Source: JAXHUH01 sp034211175
GTDB lineage: Bacteria; Actinomycetota; Acidimicrobiia; Acidimicrobiales; CAIXPF01
Reading direction: 5' to 3'
Length of the DNA stretch: 18,943 bases
Assembly: GCA_034211175.1 (NCBI GenBank)
Contig: JAXHUH010000119.1
Coordinates: 1 to 18,943, forward strand
In this document: piece after piece, positions 7,900-14,222 of the stretch
How the letters are laid out: the number at the start of each line of letters is the position of its first letter
Numbering within the stretch: the first letter of the stretch is position 1
The notes under the pieces: model-generated
Databases searched by the model: none
What the model saw: the letters and a program-made list of their open reading frames with translations, nothing else
Told to the model about the DNA's origin: nothing
Position numbers and translations under genes: made by a program

Positions 7900-8328
7900 A
7901 TGCCCAACGAACGAGAGCTCTCGGCCCGAGCGGCCCTGGAGGCGGCCGATCGGGCCGGGCGCCGCACCCGGGAGGCGACGAGCTGGTACGCCACCTACCT
8001 CCTGGCCACCGGGCTGCTCGGATTCACCTGGATCCTGGTCCTGAACACCGTCGCCGAGTCGATGGCCGGCCACCTGGTGGTCGGGGCCGCGGTCGTCGCG
8101 GCCGGCATCGTGCTCGAGCGGTGGGCGCGCGCCCACGCCGCCCACCCCCGCGGCGCCACCCGCCGACGACTGACCGCCATGGTCGTCTGGTTCGGTAGCT
8201 ACCTGTTCGTGGTCGGGCCGCTGGTCCGCTGGCAGGCGGGCAACGCGGTCGCACCGTGGGCTGCGGCGTCGGCGCTCATGGCCTCACCGTTCCTCGTCGC
8301 CGCCCTCCTCGAGCGCCGGCGGTCGTGA
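7900..8328 (+). CDS. Four-helix membrane protein paired with a winged-helix regulator
   Basis: The 142-residue protein begins with a charged helical stretch (about 5-28) followed by four membrane segments at about 30-52, 55-74, 90-109 and 117-137. I do not recognise a catalytic motif. ATG 7900 is preceded by GGAGG at 7886-7890, nine bases upstream. Its last codons overlap the start of the next gene in GTGA (8325-8328), which implies translational coupling. Membrane protein plus HTH_34-type regulator is an arrangement seen in actinobacteria, in which the membrane partner probably has a transport or sensory role; that role is inference. The dyad-rich segment 60 bases upstream is the likely promoter and operator. 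Confidence 0.85.
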   Translation: MPNERELSARAALEAADRAGRRTREATSWYATYLLATGLLGFTWILVLNTVAESMAGHLVVGAAVVAAGIVLERWARAHAAHPRGATRRRLTAMVVWFGSYLFVVGPLVRWQAGNAVAPWAAASALMASPFLVAALLERRRS

Positions 8329-8651
8329 CCCACCCGCGCAAGCTGCTCGACGGGGCGATCCACTCCCCGGCCCGGTTCTCGGTGATGGCCACGCTCAACG
8401 CCGTCGAGAAGGTGGAGTTCGGCTTCGTGCGCGACACCGTCGAGCTGAGCGACTCGGCACTGTCCCAGCACCTCACCAAGCTCGCGGACGCCGGCTACGT
8501 CGAGGTGTCGAAGGTGCAGGAGGGTCGTCGCACCCGGACGTGGCTGTCCGCCACGCCCGCCGGGCGCGCCGCGTTCGAGCAGCACGTCGCGCTCCTCAAC
8601 CTCATCGCCGGCGGGCACGGCGACGAGCCGGGGGCCGCCACGGAACCGTGA
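8325..8651 (+). CDS. Winged-helix (MarR/ArsR-like, HTH_34) transcriptional regulator
   Basis: The 108-residue protein is a single winged-helix domain of the PF13601-like group. The recognition region is ELSDSALSQHLTKLADAGY, and the wing is VSKVQEGRRTRTWLSATPAG. It begins near the N-terminus with HSPARFSVMATL, typical of this group. The GTG start overlaps the stop of the membrane protein gene by four bases, so the two are translated together. It has no ligand domain, so sensing would rest on the dimer itself or on the membrane partner. The inverted repeats at 7797-7840 are its most likely target. Confidence 0.88.
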   Translation: MTHPRKLLDGAIHSPARFSVMATLNAVEKVEFGFVRDTVELSDSALSQHLTKLADAGYVEVSKVQEGRRTRTWLSATPAGRAAFEQHVALLNLIAGGHGDEPGAATEP

Positions 8652-8715
8652 GCGCCCGGGCCCGATGGTCCGCGCCGGGCCACCCGTGCACCGGTGTCGG
8701 CGGCCGGGGCCTGTC

Positions 8716-9000
8716 TCAGCCGGGGCGCAGGTCGGCGTAGTCGTCGTTGGCGTCGAGGAACTCGGCGACGTACCAGCACCGGGGCTCGACCCGTCGCCCG
8801 GCGGCCCGGACGTCGTCGAGCGCGTGGCGCACGAGATGCTCGGCGAGGCCCTTGCCCCGGCGTGACGGGTGGATCTCCGTGTGGGTGATGACGACGACGT
8901 CGTCGCGCACCACGTAGTCGGCGATCCCCACGAGGTTTCCCTCCTCGTGCAGCTCCCACCTCGACCGCTCGCTGTTGTCCCGGACCTGCCCGATGCTCAC
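8716..9000 (-). CDS. Small GNAT-like acetyltransferase (YjdJ/PF14542 type)
   Basis: The 94-residue protein is a minimal GNAT-related fold. It has the TEIHPSRRGKGLAEHLV acetyl-CoA loop (about 40-56), and the ending PRCWYVAEFLDANDDYADLR follows the family pattern P.C..V..(Y/F)...(H/N)..Y.DL. Such proteins are small GCN5-related enzymes of unknown acceptor. GTG 9000 is selected because a near-consensus -10 box TAGGAC (9013-9008) lies seven bases before it, compatible with leaderless transcription. It lies downstream of the Hsp70-like/FHA gene on the same strand, separated by 60 bases and a hairpin, and converges on the regulator gene. Confidence 0.85.
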   Translation of the reverse strand: MSIGQVRDNSERSRWELHEEGNLVGIADYVVRDDVVVITHTEIHPSRRGKGLAEHLVRHALDDVRAAGRRVEPRCWYVAEFLDANDDYADLRPG

Positions 9001-9007
9001 GCCCCGT

Positions 9008-9013
9008 GTCCTA
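9008..9013 (-). promoter_or_regulatory. Weak leaderless -10 box of the small GNAT gene
   Basis: TAGGAC on the minus strand lies seven bases before GTG 9000. It lacks the final T of the TAnnnT pattern found elsewhere in the window. Confidence 0.35.
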
Positions 9014-9039
9014 CCCGACCCGTCGGCGCCTCGCACATC

Positions 9040-9057
9040 CACCGGCGCCGCCCGGTG
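9040..9057 (-). terminator. Hairpin after the Hsp70-like/FHA gene
   Basis: CACCGG (9040-9045) and CCGGTG (9052-9057) form a 6-bp stem with a 6-base loop, three bases after the stop codon of the minus-strand gene. Confidence 0.4.
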
Positions 9058-9060
9058 CGC

Positions 9061-10677
9061 TCACATGATCTCGACGAGCACCCGCACGGGCCCGAGGAGC
9101 AGCTCGGAGGTCGACGTCAGCCGGTGGACGCTGCGGCGCTCGGACCCGACCACGACGCCGTTCTTCGAGCCGAGGTCCACGACGACGACCGAGCCGTCGT
9201 CACCGACCCGCAGCTCGCAGTGCCAGCGGGACACCCGGCGGTCGACGATGCGCACGTTGGCGGTGCTCGCCCGCCCGAGCGTCCACGTCCCCGCGGCGAG
9301 GGGGCGACGTTCGCCCGACGGCAGGTGGACCGCGACCCGCAGACCGGTCGCCGCCTCCGACCGGGCGGCCAGGTCGGGAACGATCCCCACCCGCTCGGGC
9401 GCCGCGGCCTCGGCCCCGACACCTCCGACGCCCGGGGCATCGGCGTCGCGCGCGGCGGGCACCGGGGCGACGCGGCGGGCACCGGGGTCGTACGGCGGCG
9501 GGGGCGGTGGCCGCCCGGGATCGATCGGCGGCGGTGCCGCGGGGCCGGCATCACCACGCCGGTCGTCCGGCGCCGACCGGGCCCGGGCCGGGACGGGTCC
9601 CGCCGCGGGCAGGCGGACGGCTGCGGACGCCCGGCTGGCGACATCGAGCCCGCGCACGACGGCCTCCGCCGCGTCGACGCCGGTGATGATCGATGCGCCG
9701 AGCGCGCCGATCGTCGCGGCCGCCAGCATCGGGACCCGGGCCGATCCGCCGACGAGGACGACGGCGTCGAGCTCGTCGCGCTCCACGCCGAGCGAGGCGA
9801 CCGTGAGATCGAGGCCGCGCACGGCGCGGTCGATCACCGGGCGGGCCCGGGACTCGAACTCGCCGCGGGTGATGCGGATCTCGCGGTCGACGCCGCCGAG
9901 GCGGACCTCGAACGTCACCGCGGTCTCCGCGGAGAGGCGGTGCTTGACGTCCCTCGCCACCCGGCGCAGGGCGTCGACCTCCTCGAGCGCGGTGCGGTCG
10001 GTCGAGTGGAACAGCCCGACGTCGACACCGACGGCTTCGGCGGCCAGTCCGCTGATGACGTGGTCGAGGTCGGCGCCGGCGACGTCACCCAGCACCTCGG
10101 AGCGACCGGCGAGCGTCACGTTGGCGTCGTCGTCGATGCGCACGACCGACGCCTCGAACCCGAGCCCGCCGAAGTCGCCCACGGCAACGGTCGCCGGGGC
10201 CCGCAGCTCACCCCGGTCGAGGTGGTGGTAGACGGCGGCGACCGGCGCGGCAACGAGCTCCACCGGCACCTCCCCCGCCGCGCTGCGCAGGGCATTGCCG
10301 AGCTGGCCGATCTTGTGCTCGCCCCAGCGGCCCGGGTGTGACGCGACGACCAGGTCCGGTCGGCGCCCGGCGAGCGAACCGATCCAGCGCAGCACCTCGG
10401 CCACGAGCGCATCGGGGCCCCAGGTCGACCCGCCGATGTGGAGGGGTGCCGGGTCGCCGATGCGCTCGGTGAAGCGACGGGCGATCCGGTGGGGCTCCCA
10501 CAGCACCCGGTCCTCGGCGTCATCGCCGATGAGGAGCGGCCCCGAGTCGGGGACGTACACCACGGCAGGCGCGTGCACTCCGTCGCGTCCGAGGCGAAGG
10601 ATCTCGGCGTGGCCGTCGACAGCCATCGCAGCGGTGATCGTGGTCGAACCGAGGTCGACGGCGAGGCGAGCGACCAT
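9061..10677 (-). CDS. Hsp70-like ATPase-fold protein fused to a C-terminal FHA domain
   Basis: The 538-residue protein has an actin/Hsp70-type nucleotide-binding domain at about 1-350, a Pro/Ala-rich linker at about 357-445 with a run of seven prolines, and a forkhead-associated domain at about 446-538. The first domain shows phosphate-1 DLGSTT (8-13), phosphate-2 GDFGGLGFE (167-175) and adenosine motif VVLVGGSARVPML (306-318). Compared with DnaK, Thr199 is Gly173, Glu171 is Ala144 and Asp201 is Glu175, so ATP hydrolysis is probably weak or lost. No Hsp70 substrate-binding domain follows. The FHA domain has LGRAST, SRWH (483-486) and KNG (505-507), which suit phosphothreonine binding. A Ser/Thr kinase-linked scaffold or sensor is inferred. 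ATG 10677 has a leaderless TAGGTT box eight bases upstream. It diverges from the chemoreceptor-like gene. No transmembrane segment is seen. Confidence 0.88.
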   Translation of the reverse strand: MVARLAVDLGSTTITAAMAVDGHAEILRLGRDGVHAPAVVYVPDSGPLLIGDDAEDRVLWEPHRIARRFTERIGDPAPLHIGGSTWGPDALVAEVLRWIGSLAGRRPDLVVASHPGRWGEHKIGQLGNALRSAAGEVPVELVAAPVAAVYHHLDRGELRAPATVAVGDFGGLGFEASVVRIDDDANVTLAGRSEVLGDVAGADLDHVISGLAAEAVGVDVGLFHSTDRTALEEVDALRRVARDVKHRLSAETAVTFEVRLGGVDREIRITRGEFESRARPVIDRAVRGLDLTVASLGVERDELDAVVLVGGSARVPMLAAATIGALGASIITGVDAAEAVVRGLDVASRASAAVRLPAAGPVPARARSAPDDRRGDAGPAAPPPIDPGRPPPPPPYDPGARRVAPVPAARDADAPGVGGVGAEAAAPERVGIVPDLAARSEAATGLRVAVHLPSGERRPLAAGTWTLGRASTANVRIVDRRVSRWHCELRVGDDGSVVVVDLGSKNGVVVGSERRSVHRLTSTSELLLGPVRVLVEIM

Positions 10678-10685
10678 CGACCATC

Positions 10686-10691
10686 AACCTA
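10686..10691 (-). promoter_or_regulatory. Leaderless -10 box of the Hsp70-like/FHA gene
   Basis: TAGGTT on the minus strand (10691 to 10686) lies eight bases before ATG 10677. The eight bases contain an out-of-frame ATG. Confidence 0.6.
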
Positions 10692-10807
10692 GTCGTGATC
10701 GCGCCGGGCCCCGCCGCCCGGACGGGTTGCCCCGACCGTGGTATGGGCCACCCGGAGCATCGGCATCCTTCATCAAGCCGCCGTCTCCAAGGGTCGACGA
10801 ACGGGAG

Positions 10808-12175
10808 GTGACCGATTCGATCGTCAGCCCGCGCCCCGTCGCCCCGTCCGGCTCGGCGACGGCCTCCGGTTTCCGACTTCCTCGTGGAGTTCCCCTCCCC
10901 GACGGCGAGTTCGCGGCACGGCACAAGTCGATCCTGGTGATCCTGTGGCTCCACGTCCCCGTGCTGGTGTTGGTCGGGGCGTTCGGGCCCGAGGGCTTCG
11001 AGCACGGCCTCATCGACAACATCCCGGTCGTCGCCGCGGCGGTCGCGGCCACGTTGGTCACCGGCCGGGCCCTCCAGGCGTCGGTCGCGAGCCTCGGGCT
11101 GCTGATCTCGTCGGCGGCGCTGATCCACCTGACCGGCGGGTTGATCGAGGCCCACTTCCACCTGTTCGTCGCGCTCACGCTGGTGACGCTCTACCAGAGC
11201 TGGCGCCCGATGTTCGCGGCGATCGCCTTCGTGCTCGTGCACCACATCGGCATGAGCATCCTGGTCCCCGAGTCGGTGTTCGATCGGGTGATCTCCCAGG
11301 AGGAGCCGGTCAAGTGGGCGCTGATCCACGCGGTCTTCGTGGTGGTGCTGGTGATCTTCATCGGGGTCCTCTGGCACCACCAGGAGCGGGCCCACGCGGT
11401 GATCGAGCGCGAGCGCGACGAGGCGGACCGGGCCCAGCGCGAGGAGCTCGAGCGCCGTGCCATCGCCGATCGGGAGCGGGCCCAGGAGCTCGAGGCGTCG
11501 GCCCAGCGGGCCGAGCGGCGGCGTCAGCTGACCGTGGCCGCCAGCGCCGAGGCGCGCGAGCTCACCGCCACGGTCGGCCAGCTCGCGTCGGCGATGACCG
11601 AGGCATCCGAGCTGGTCGCCCAGCTGCGCGGCTCGATCAGCGAGATCGCCACGAACGCCACGGAGGCGAGCACCGTCGCCTCGACCGCGGTGACGAGCGC
11701 CCGGGAGGCCGACACGTCGATCCAGCGGCTCGGCGACTCGAGCGCAGAGATCGGCGCGGTGCTCCAGGTCATCACCGACATCGCCGAGCAGACCAACCTG
11801 CTGGCGCTCAACGCGACGATCGAGTCGGCACGGGCCGGTGAGGCCGGCAAGGGGTTCGCCGTGGTCGCCAACGAGGTGAAGGAACTGGCGTCCCAGAGCA
11901 CGAACGCCGCCGGCGACATCGCCAACCGGGTGAGTGCGATCCGCAACGACACGACCAACGCGGTCGCGGTGATCCGTCAGATCGCGGAGATCGTCGGCAA
12001 CATCGACGAGCTCCAGTCCCGCATCGCCCAGGCGGTGGCCGACCAGACGGCGATCGACGTCATCGCCACCGGCGTGTCGAGCGCGGCCGGCGAGGCCATG
12101 CGCATCAGCGAGGGTGTCCGCCGGCTCGCGGACGCCGTCGAGGAGTCGGCCGGGGTCACCGCGTCCGCGGAGTGA
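10808..12175 (+). CDS. Membrane-anchored methyl-accepting chemotaxis-like protein
   Basis: The 455-residue protein begins with a multi-pass membrane domain (helices at about 40-60, 70-88, 90-108, 115-130, 134-152 and 168-189). Its histidines lie in HLTGGLIEAHFH (107-118), HHIG (145-148) and WHH (189-191). A charged coiled coil (about 192-245) replaces a HAMP domain. The cytoplasmic signalling domain follows, with the conserved hairpin tip EQTNLLALNATIESARAG (327-344) and KGFAVVANEV. It should report to CheA/CheW, although no chemotaxis gene is nearby. The membrane domain resembles the His-rich N-terminal sensor found on some GGDEF and MCP proteins; a metal or heme ligand is only a guess. Start GTG 10808 is the best available: GGGAG touches it directly, leaving no spacing. 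No periplasmic ligand domain is present. Confidence 0.85.
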   Translation: MTDSIVSPRPVAPSGSATASGFRLPRGVPLPDGEFAARHKSILVILWLHVPVLVLVGAFGPEGFEHGLIDNIPVVAAAVAATLVTGRALQASVASLGLLISSAALIHLTGGLIEAHFHLFVALTLVTLYQSWRPMFAAIAFVLVHHIGMSILVPESVFDRVISQEEPVKWALIHAVFVVVLVIFIGVLWHHQERAHAVIERERDEADRAQREELERRAIADRERAQELEASAQRAERRRQLTVAASAEARELTATVGQLASAMTEASELVAQLRGSISEIATNATEASTVASTAVTSAREADTSIQRLGDSSAEIGAVLQVITDIAEQTNLLALNATIESARAGEAGKGFAVVANEVKELASQSTNAAGDIANRVSAIRNDTTNAVAVIRQIAEIVGNIDELQSRIAQAVADQTAIDVIATGVSSAAGEAMRISEGVRRLADAVEESAGVTASAE

Positions 12176-12194
12176 GCCCGGCCGGGCCGCCCGC

Positions 12195-12908
12195 TCAGCC
12201 GGTCACGGTGGCGAGCGCCGACGCCAGCCGGCCGATGGCCGCCGGCGTGCGGGTCCCCCACCAGAACAGGTCCTGGCCGTCGACGAGCACGGCCGGGGCG
12301 ATCTCGCGGAGCTCCGCGAGGTGGCGTTCGCCGAACGGGTACGGCTCCGTCGGGGCCAGCACCACGTCGGGCCGGCGCCGGCGGATCTCGTCGAGCCCGA
12401 CCTCCGGGTAGCGCACGTCGTCATCGGCGCAGACGTTGTCGATGCCGAGGTGCTCGAGCAGCGACGACCCGTAGGTGTCGCGGTTGAGCGACATCCACGG
12501 CCGACGCCAGATCGGCACGAAGGCCCGGGGTCGCACCGCTCCGTGGGCACCGCCCGCGGCCCGGTGCACGCCCTCGGGCAGCTCGACCGCTGATGCCGCG
12601 GGGTCGAGCCCTGCGGCGTCGGCCAGGGCAGCCATCTCGGCCGGCACGTCGGCGACCGACGAGATCCGCACGGTGTGGCACCGCAGCCCCGCGGCCACGA
12701 GTTCGTCGTGGTGCGCCCGCAGGTTCTCCTCCTCGCACATGACGACGAGGTCGGGGGCCAGGTCGACGATCGCGGCGACGTCCGGGTCCTTGGTGCCGCC
12801 GACGTGGCGAAGGTCGGGCTGCTCGCAGAACCGGGTGCACGCCACCGGGGTGACGCCCCAGTCGAGCAGCGACTCGGTGGCCGAGGGAACGAGGCTGACG
12901 ACGCGCAT
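12195..12908 (-). CDS. TroA/BtuF-fold solute-receptor-like protein without signal peptide
   Basis: The 237-residue protein matches helical-backbone metal and cobalamin receptors (BtuF-like). It opens directly with MRVVSLVPSATESL, the first strand and helix of the fold, followed by CTRFCEQP, VGGTKDPD and the second lobe with PWMSLNRDTYGSSLLEHLG (137-155) and YPEVGLDEI (167-175). Typical periplasmic receptors carry a signal peptide or lipobox before this point; here ATG 12908 is the first possible start in frame, and translation upstream runs in another frame. The protein therefore looks cytosolic. No ABC permease or ATPase gene is adjacent. Signal-less relatives are known in other bacteria, but their role is unclear. 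It converges on the chemoreceptor-like gene 19 bases away; no clear -10 box or ribosome binding site is visible. Confidence 0.82.
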   Translation of the reverse strand: MRVVSLVPSATESLLDWGVTPVACTRFCEQPDLRHVGGTKDPDVAAIVDLAPDLVVMCEEENLRAHHDELVAAGLRCHTVRISSVADVPAEMAALADAAGLDPAASAVELPEGVHRAAGGAHGAVRPRAFVPIWRRPWMSLNRDTYGSSLLEHLGIDNVCADDDVRYPEVGLDEIRRRRPDVVLAPTEPYPFGERHLAELREIAPAVLVDGQDLFWWGTRTPAAIGRLASALATVTG

Positions 12909-12999
12909 CAGGCCGTGCCGACCGAGCCCGCCGTGCGCGCACGGTCGCCCGGGCCGCTCGCCGCCGGGTCATCGGGACGCCCCGTCGGGCCCGGAGGCC

Positions 13000-13644
13000 T
13001 CACATCCGGTTGAGGAGGTCGGCCTTCTTGGCCTGGAAGTCGGTCTCGGAGATGATCCCGCGGTCGCGCAGCTGGGCCAGCCGCTCGATCTGGTCGGGGA
13101 TCGACTCGGACTCGGGCGGCGGCGTCGGCTGGTGCATCGCCGGCGGCCCGCTCGAGTAGCCGTCGCGGTGGCGGCGGTCGGCCCGGTCGCGCTGGCGGTT
13201 GATCTCGTGCTGCACGGCGTCGGGCTTGCGGACGTCGGTGAAGAGCTGGTCCTGGTCGGACGCCGACTCGATGACGAGGTCACCGGCGCCGATGACCCGC
13301 TCGAAGATGTTCTGGTTCGACGTGACCGTGTTGATCTTGTCGAGGGGCATCTCGACCGAGGACTTGGTCACGAGGCCGCTGCGGAACACGAGGCGCTGGG
13401 TGGTCACCACGAAGCTCGTGGTCGCCCAGCGGGCGTAGTTCAACGCGAAGTACCCGAGCGCCACGAGGATGACGAGCGCGGCGAGGACCTTGACCGGCGA
13501 CGGCCAGTCGTTGGCCAGGGACACGAGCCCCAGCAGGAGTGCCGCACCGAGCCCGATGCCGGACGGCGTGATGTACCACCAGTGGGGACGGAGGTCGAGG
13601 ATGACCTCCTCGTCCTCGCTCAACAGCTCCTCGGGGAACGGCAC
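13000..13644 (-). CDS. Membrane PH-domain protein with C-terminal SHOCT motif
   Basis: The 214-residue protein has two membrane segments (about 27-45 and 51-69) followed by a bacterial PH domain of the YdbS/bPH_2 kind (about 70-150), seen in ARWATTSFVVTTQRLVFRSG and DKINTVTSNQNIFERVIGAG. A polar linker rich in His, Arg and Pro (150-180) leads to a short SHOCT-like helical hairpin at 183-213 (DQIERLAQLRDRGIISETDF). SHOCT elements are thought to mediate oligomerisation. The function is unknown; PH-type membrane proteins are often tied to the envelope or membrane stress. GTG 13644 is fixed by a TACGAT box six bases upstream. The metallopeptidase gene lies upstream on the same strand, and the receptor gene follows 91 bases downstream. 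Confidence 0.88.
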   Translation of the reverse strand: MPFPEELLSEDEEVILDLRPHWWYITPSGIGLGAALLLGLVSLANDWPSPVKVLAALVILVALGYFALNYARWATTSFVVTTQRLVFRSGLVTKSSVEMPLDKINTVTSNQNIFERVIGAGDLVIESASDQDQLFTDVRKPDAVQHEINRQRDRADRRHRDGYSSGPPAMHQPTPPPESESIPDQIERLAQLRDRGIISETDFQAKKADLLNRM

Positions 13645-13650
13645 GGCGCC

Positions 13651-13656
13651 ATCGTA
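13651..13656 (-). promoter_or_regulatory. Leaderless -10 box of the PH-SHOCT gene
   Basis: TACGAT on the minus strand (13656 to 13651) lies six bases before GTG 13644. Confidence 0.6.
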
Positions 13657-13714
13657 GGTCGCCCGCCGTCGCGGCGCCGGACCGGTCGGGTCGCGGCCCC
13701 GACGGGCGCGCGGC

Positions 13715-14074
13715 TCAGGCCCAGCCGAGCTCGTGGAGGCGCTCGTCGTCGATGCCGAAGTGGTGGGCGACCTCGTGGACCACGGTGACGACGACCTCCT
13801 CGCACAGCTCGTCGGTGTCCTCGCACACCTCGCAGAGGGCGAGGCGGTAGAGCGTGATCCGGTCGGGCATGACGAGACCGCCGTAGGCGCCGTAGCCGCC
13901 GTCCCGCTCGGTGAGCGGCACGCCCTCGTAGAGGCCGAGCAGGTCGGGCTCGTCCGGGTGGCGGTCCTCGACGAACACCGCGAGGTTGTCGATGAGCTCC
14001 GCCAGCTCCGGGGGCAGGTCGTCGAGGGCGTCGGCGACGAGCTGCTCGAAGCGCTCCTCGCTCATGGGGGTCAC
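13715..14074 (-). CDS. Zincin-like metallopeptidase (PF06262, DUF1025 family)
   Basis: The 119-residue protein has the HExxH zinc site near its C-terminus as HEVAHHFGIDDERLHELG (100-117), which is the signature of this short, minimal zincin family. The N-terminal half is acidic and helical, with ITLYRLAL (73-80) before three cysteines at 81, 84 and 91. Proteolytic activity has rarely been shown for the family. The GTG start at 14074 is supported by a leaderless TAGCTT box six bases upstream; the internal ATG three codons later (14065) is the alternative. It shares a 148-base divergent promoter region with the helicase gene. Confidence 0.9.
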   Translation of the reverse strand: MTPMSEERFEQLVADALDDLPPELAELIDNLAVFVEDRHPDEPDLLGLYEGVPLTERDGGYGAYGGLVMPDRITLYRLALCEVCEDTDELCEEVVVTVVHEVAHHFGIDDERLHELGWA

Positions 14075-14080
14075 CCGGCC

Positions 14081-14086
14081 AAGCTA
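14081..14086 (-). promoter_or_regulatory. Leaderless -10 box of the metallopeptidase gene
   Basis: GGC-TAGCTT on the minus strand (14086 to 14081) lies six bases before GTG 14074. Confidence 0.6.
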
Positions 14087-14208
14087 GCCCCGCCGCCACG
14101 ACCGGCGGCACGGCCGCCAGGACCCGGTCGACGCGGACGACGTCGCCCGACGCAGCCGCCCGCGACCGTCACCTCGGGGCCATCGCCTCGGGGCCGTGGG
14201 GTGGTCGA

Positions 14209-14214
14209 TACGCT
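14209..14214 (+). promoter_or_regulatory. Leaderless -10 box of the helicase gene
   Basis: TACGCT lies eight bases before ATG 14223 and rules against the upstream in-frame GTG at 14196. Confidence 0.6.
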
Positions 14215-14222
14215 CTCCGCCG

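Noticed and set aside
6073..7994. Long minus-strand frames opposite the acetyltransferase and XdhC genes
   Set aside because: They lack domains and are explained by third-position GC bias of the plus-strand genes.
10295..10807. N-terminal extension of the chemoreceptor-like protein upstream of 10808
   Set aside because: It would run antisense through the start of the Hsp70-like gene and its promoter and shows no membrane or sensor features.
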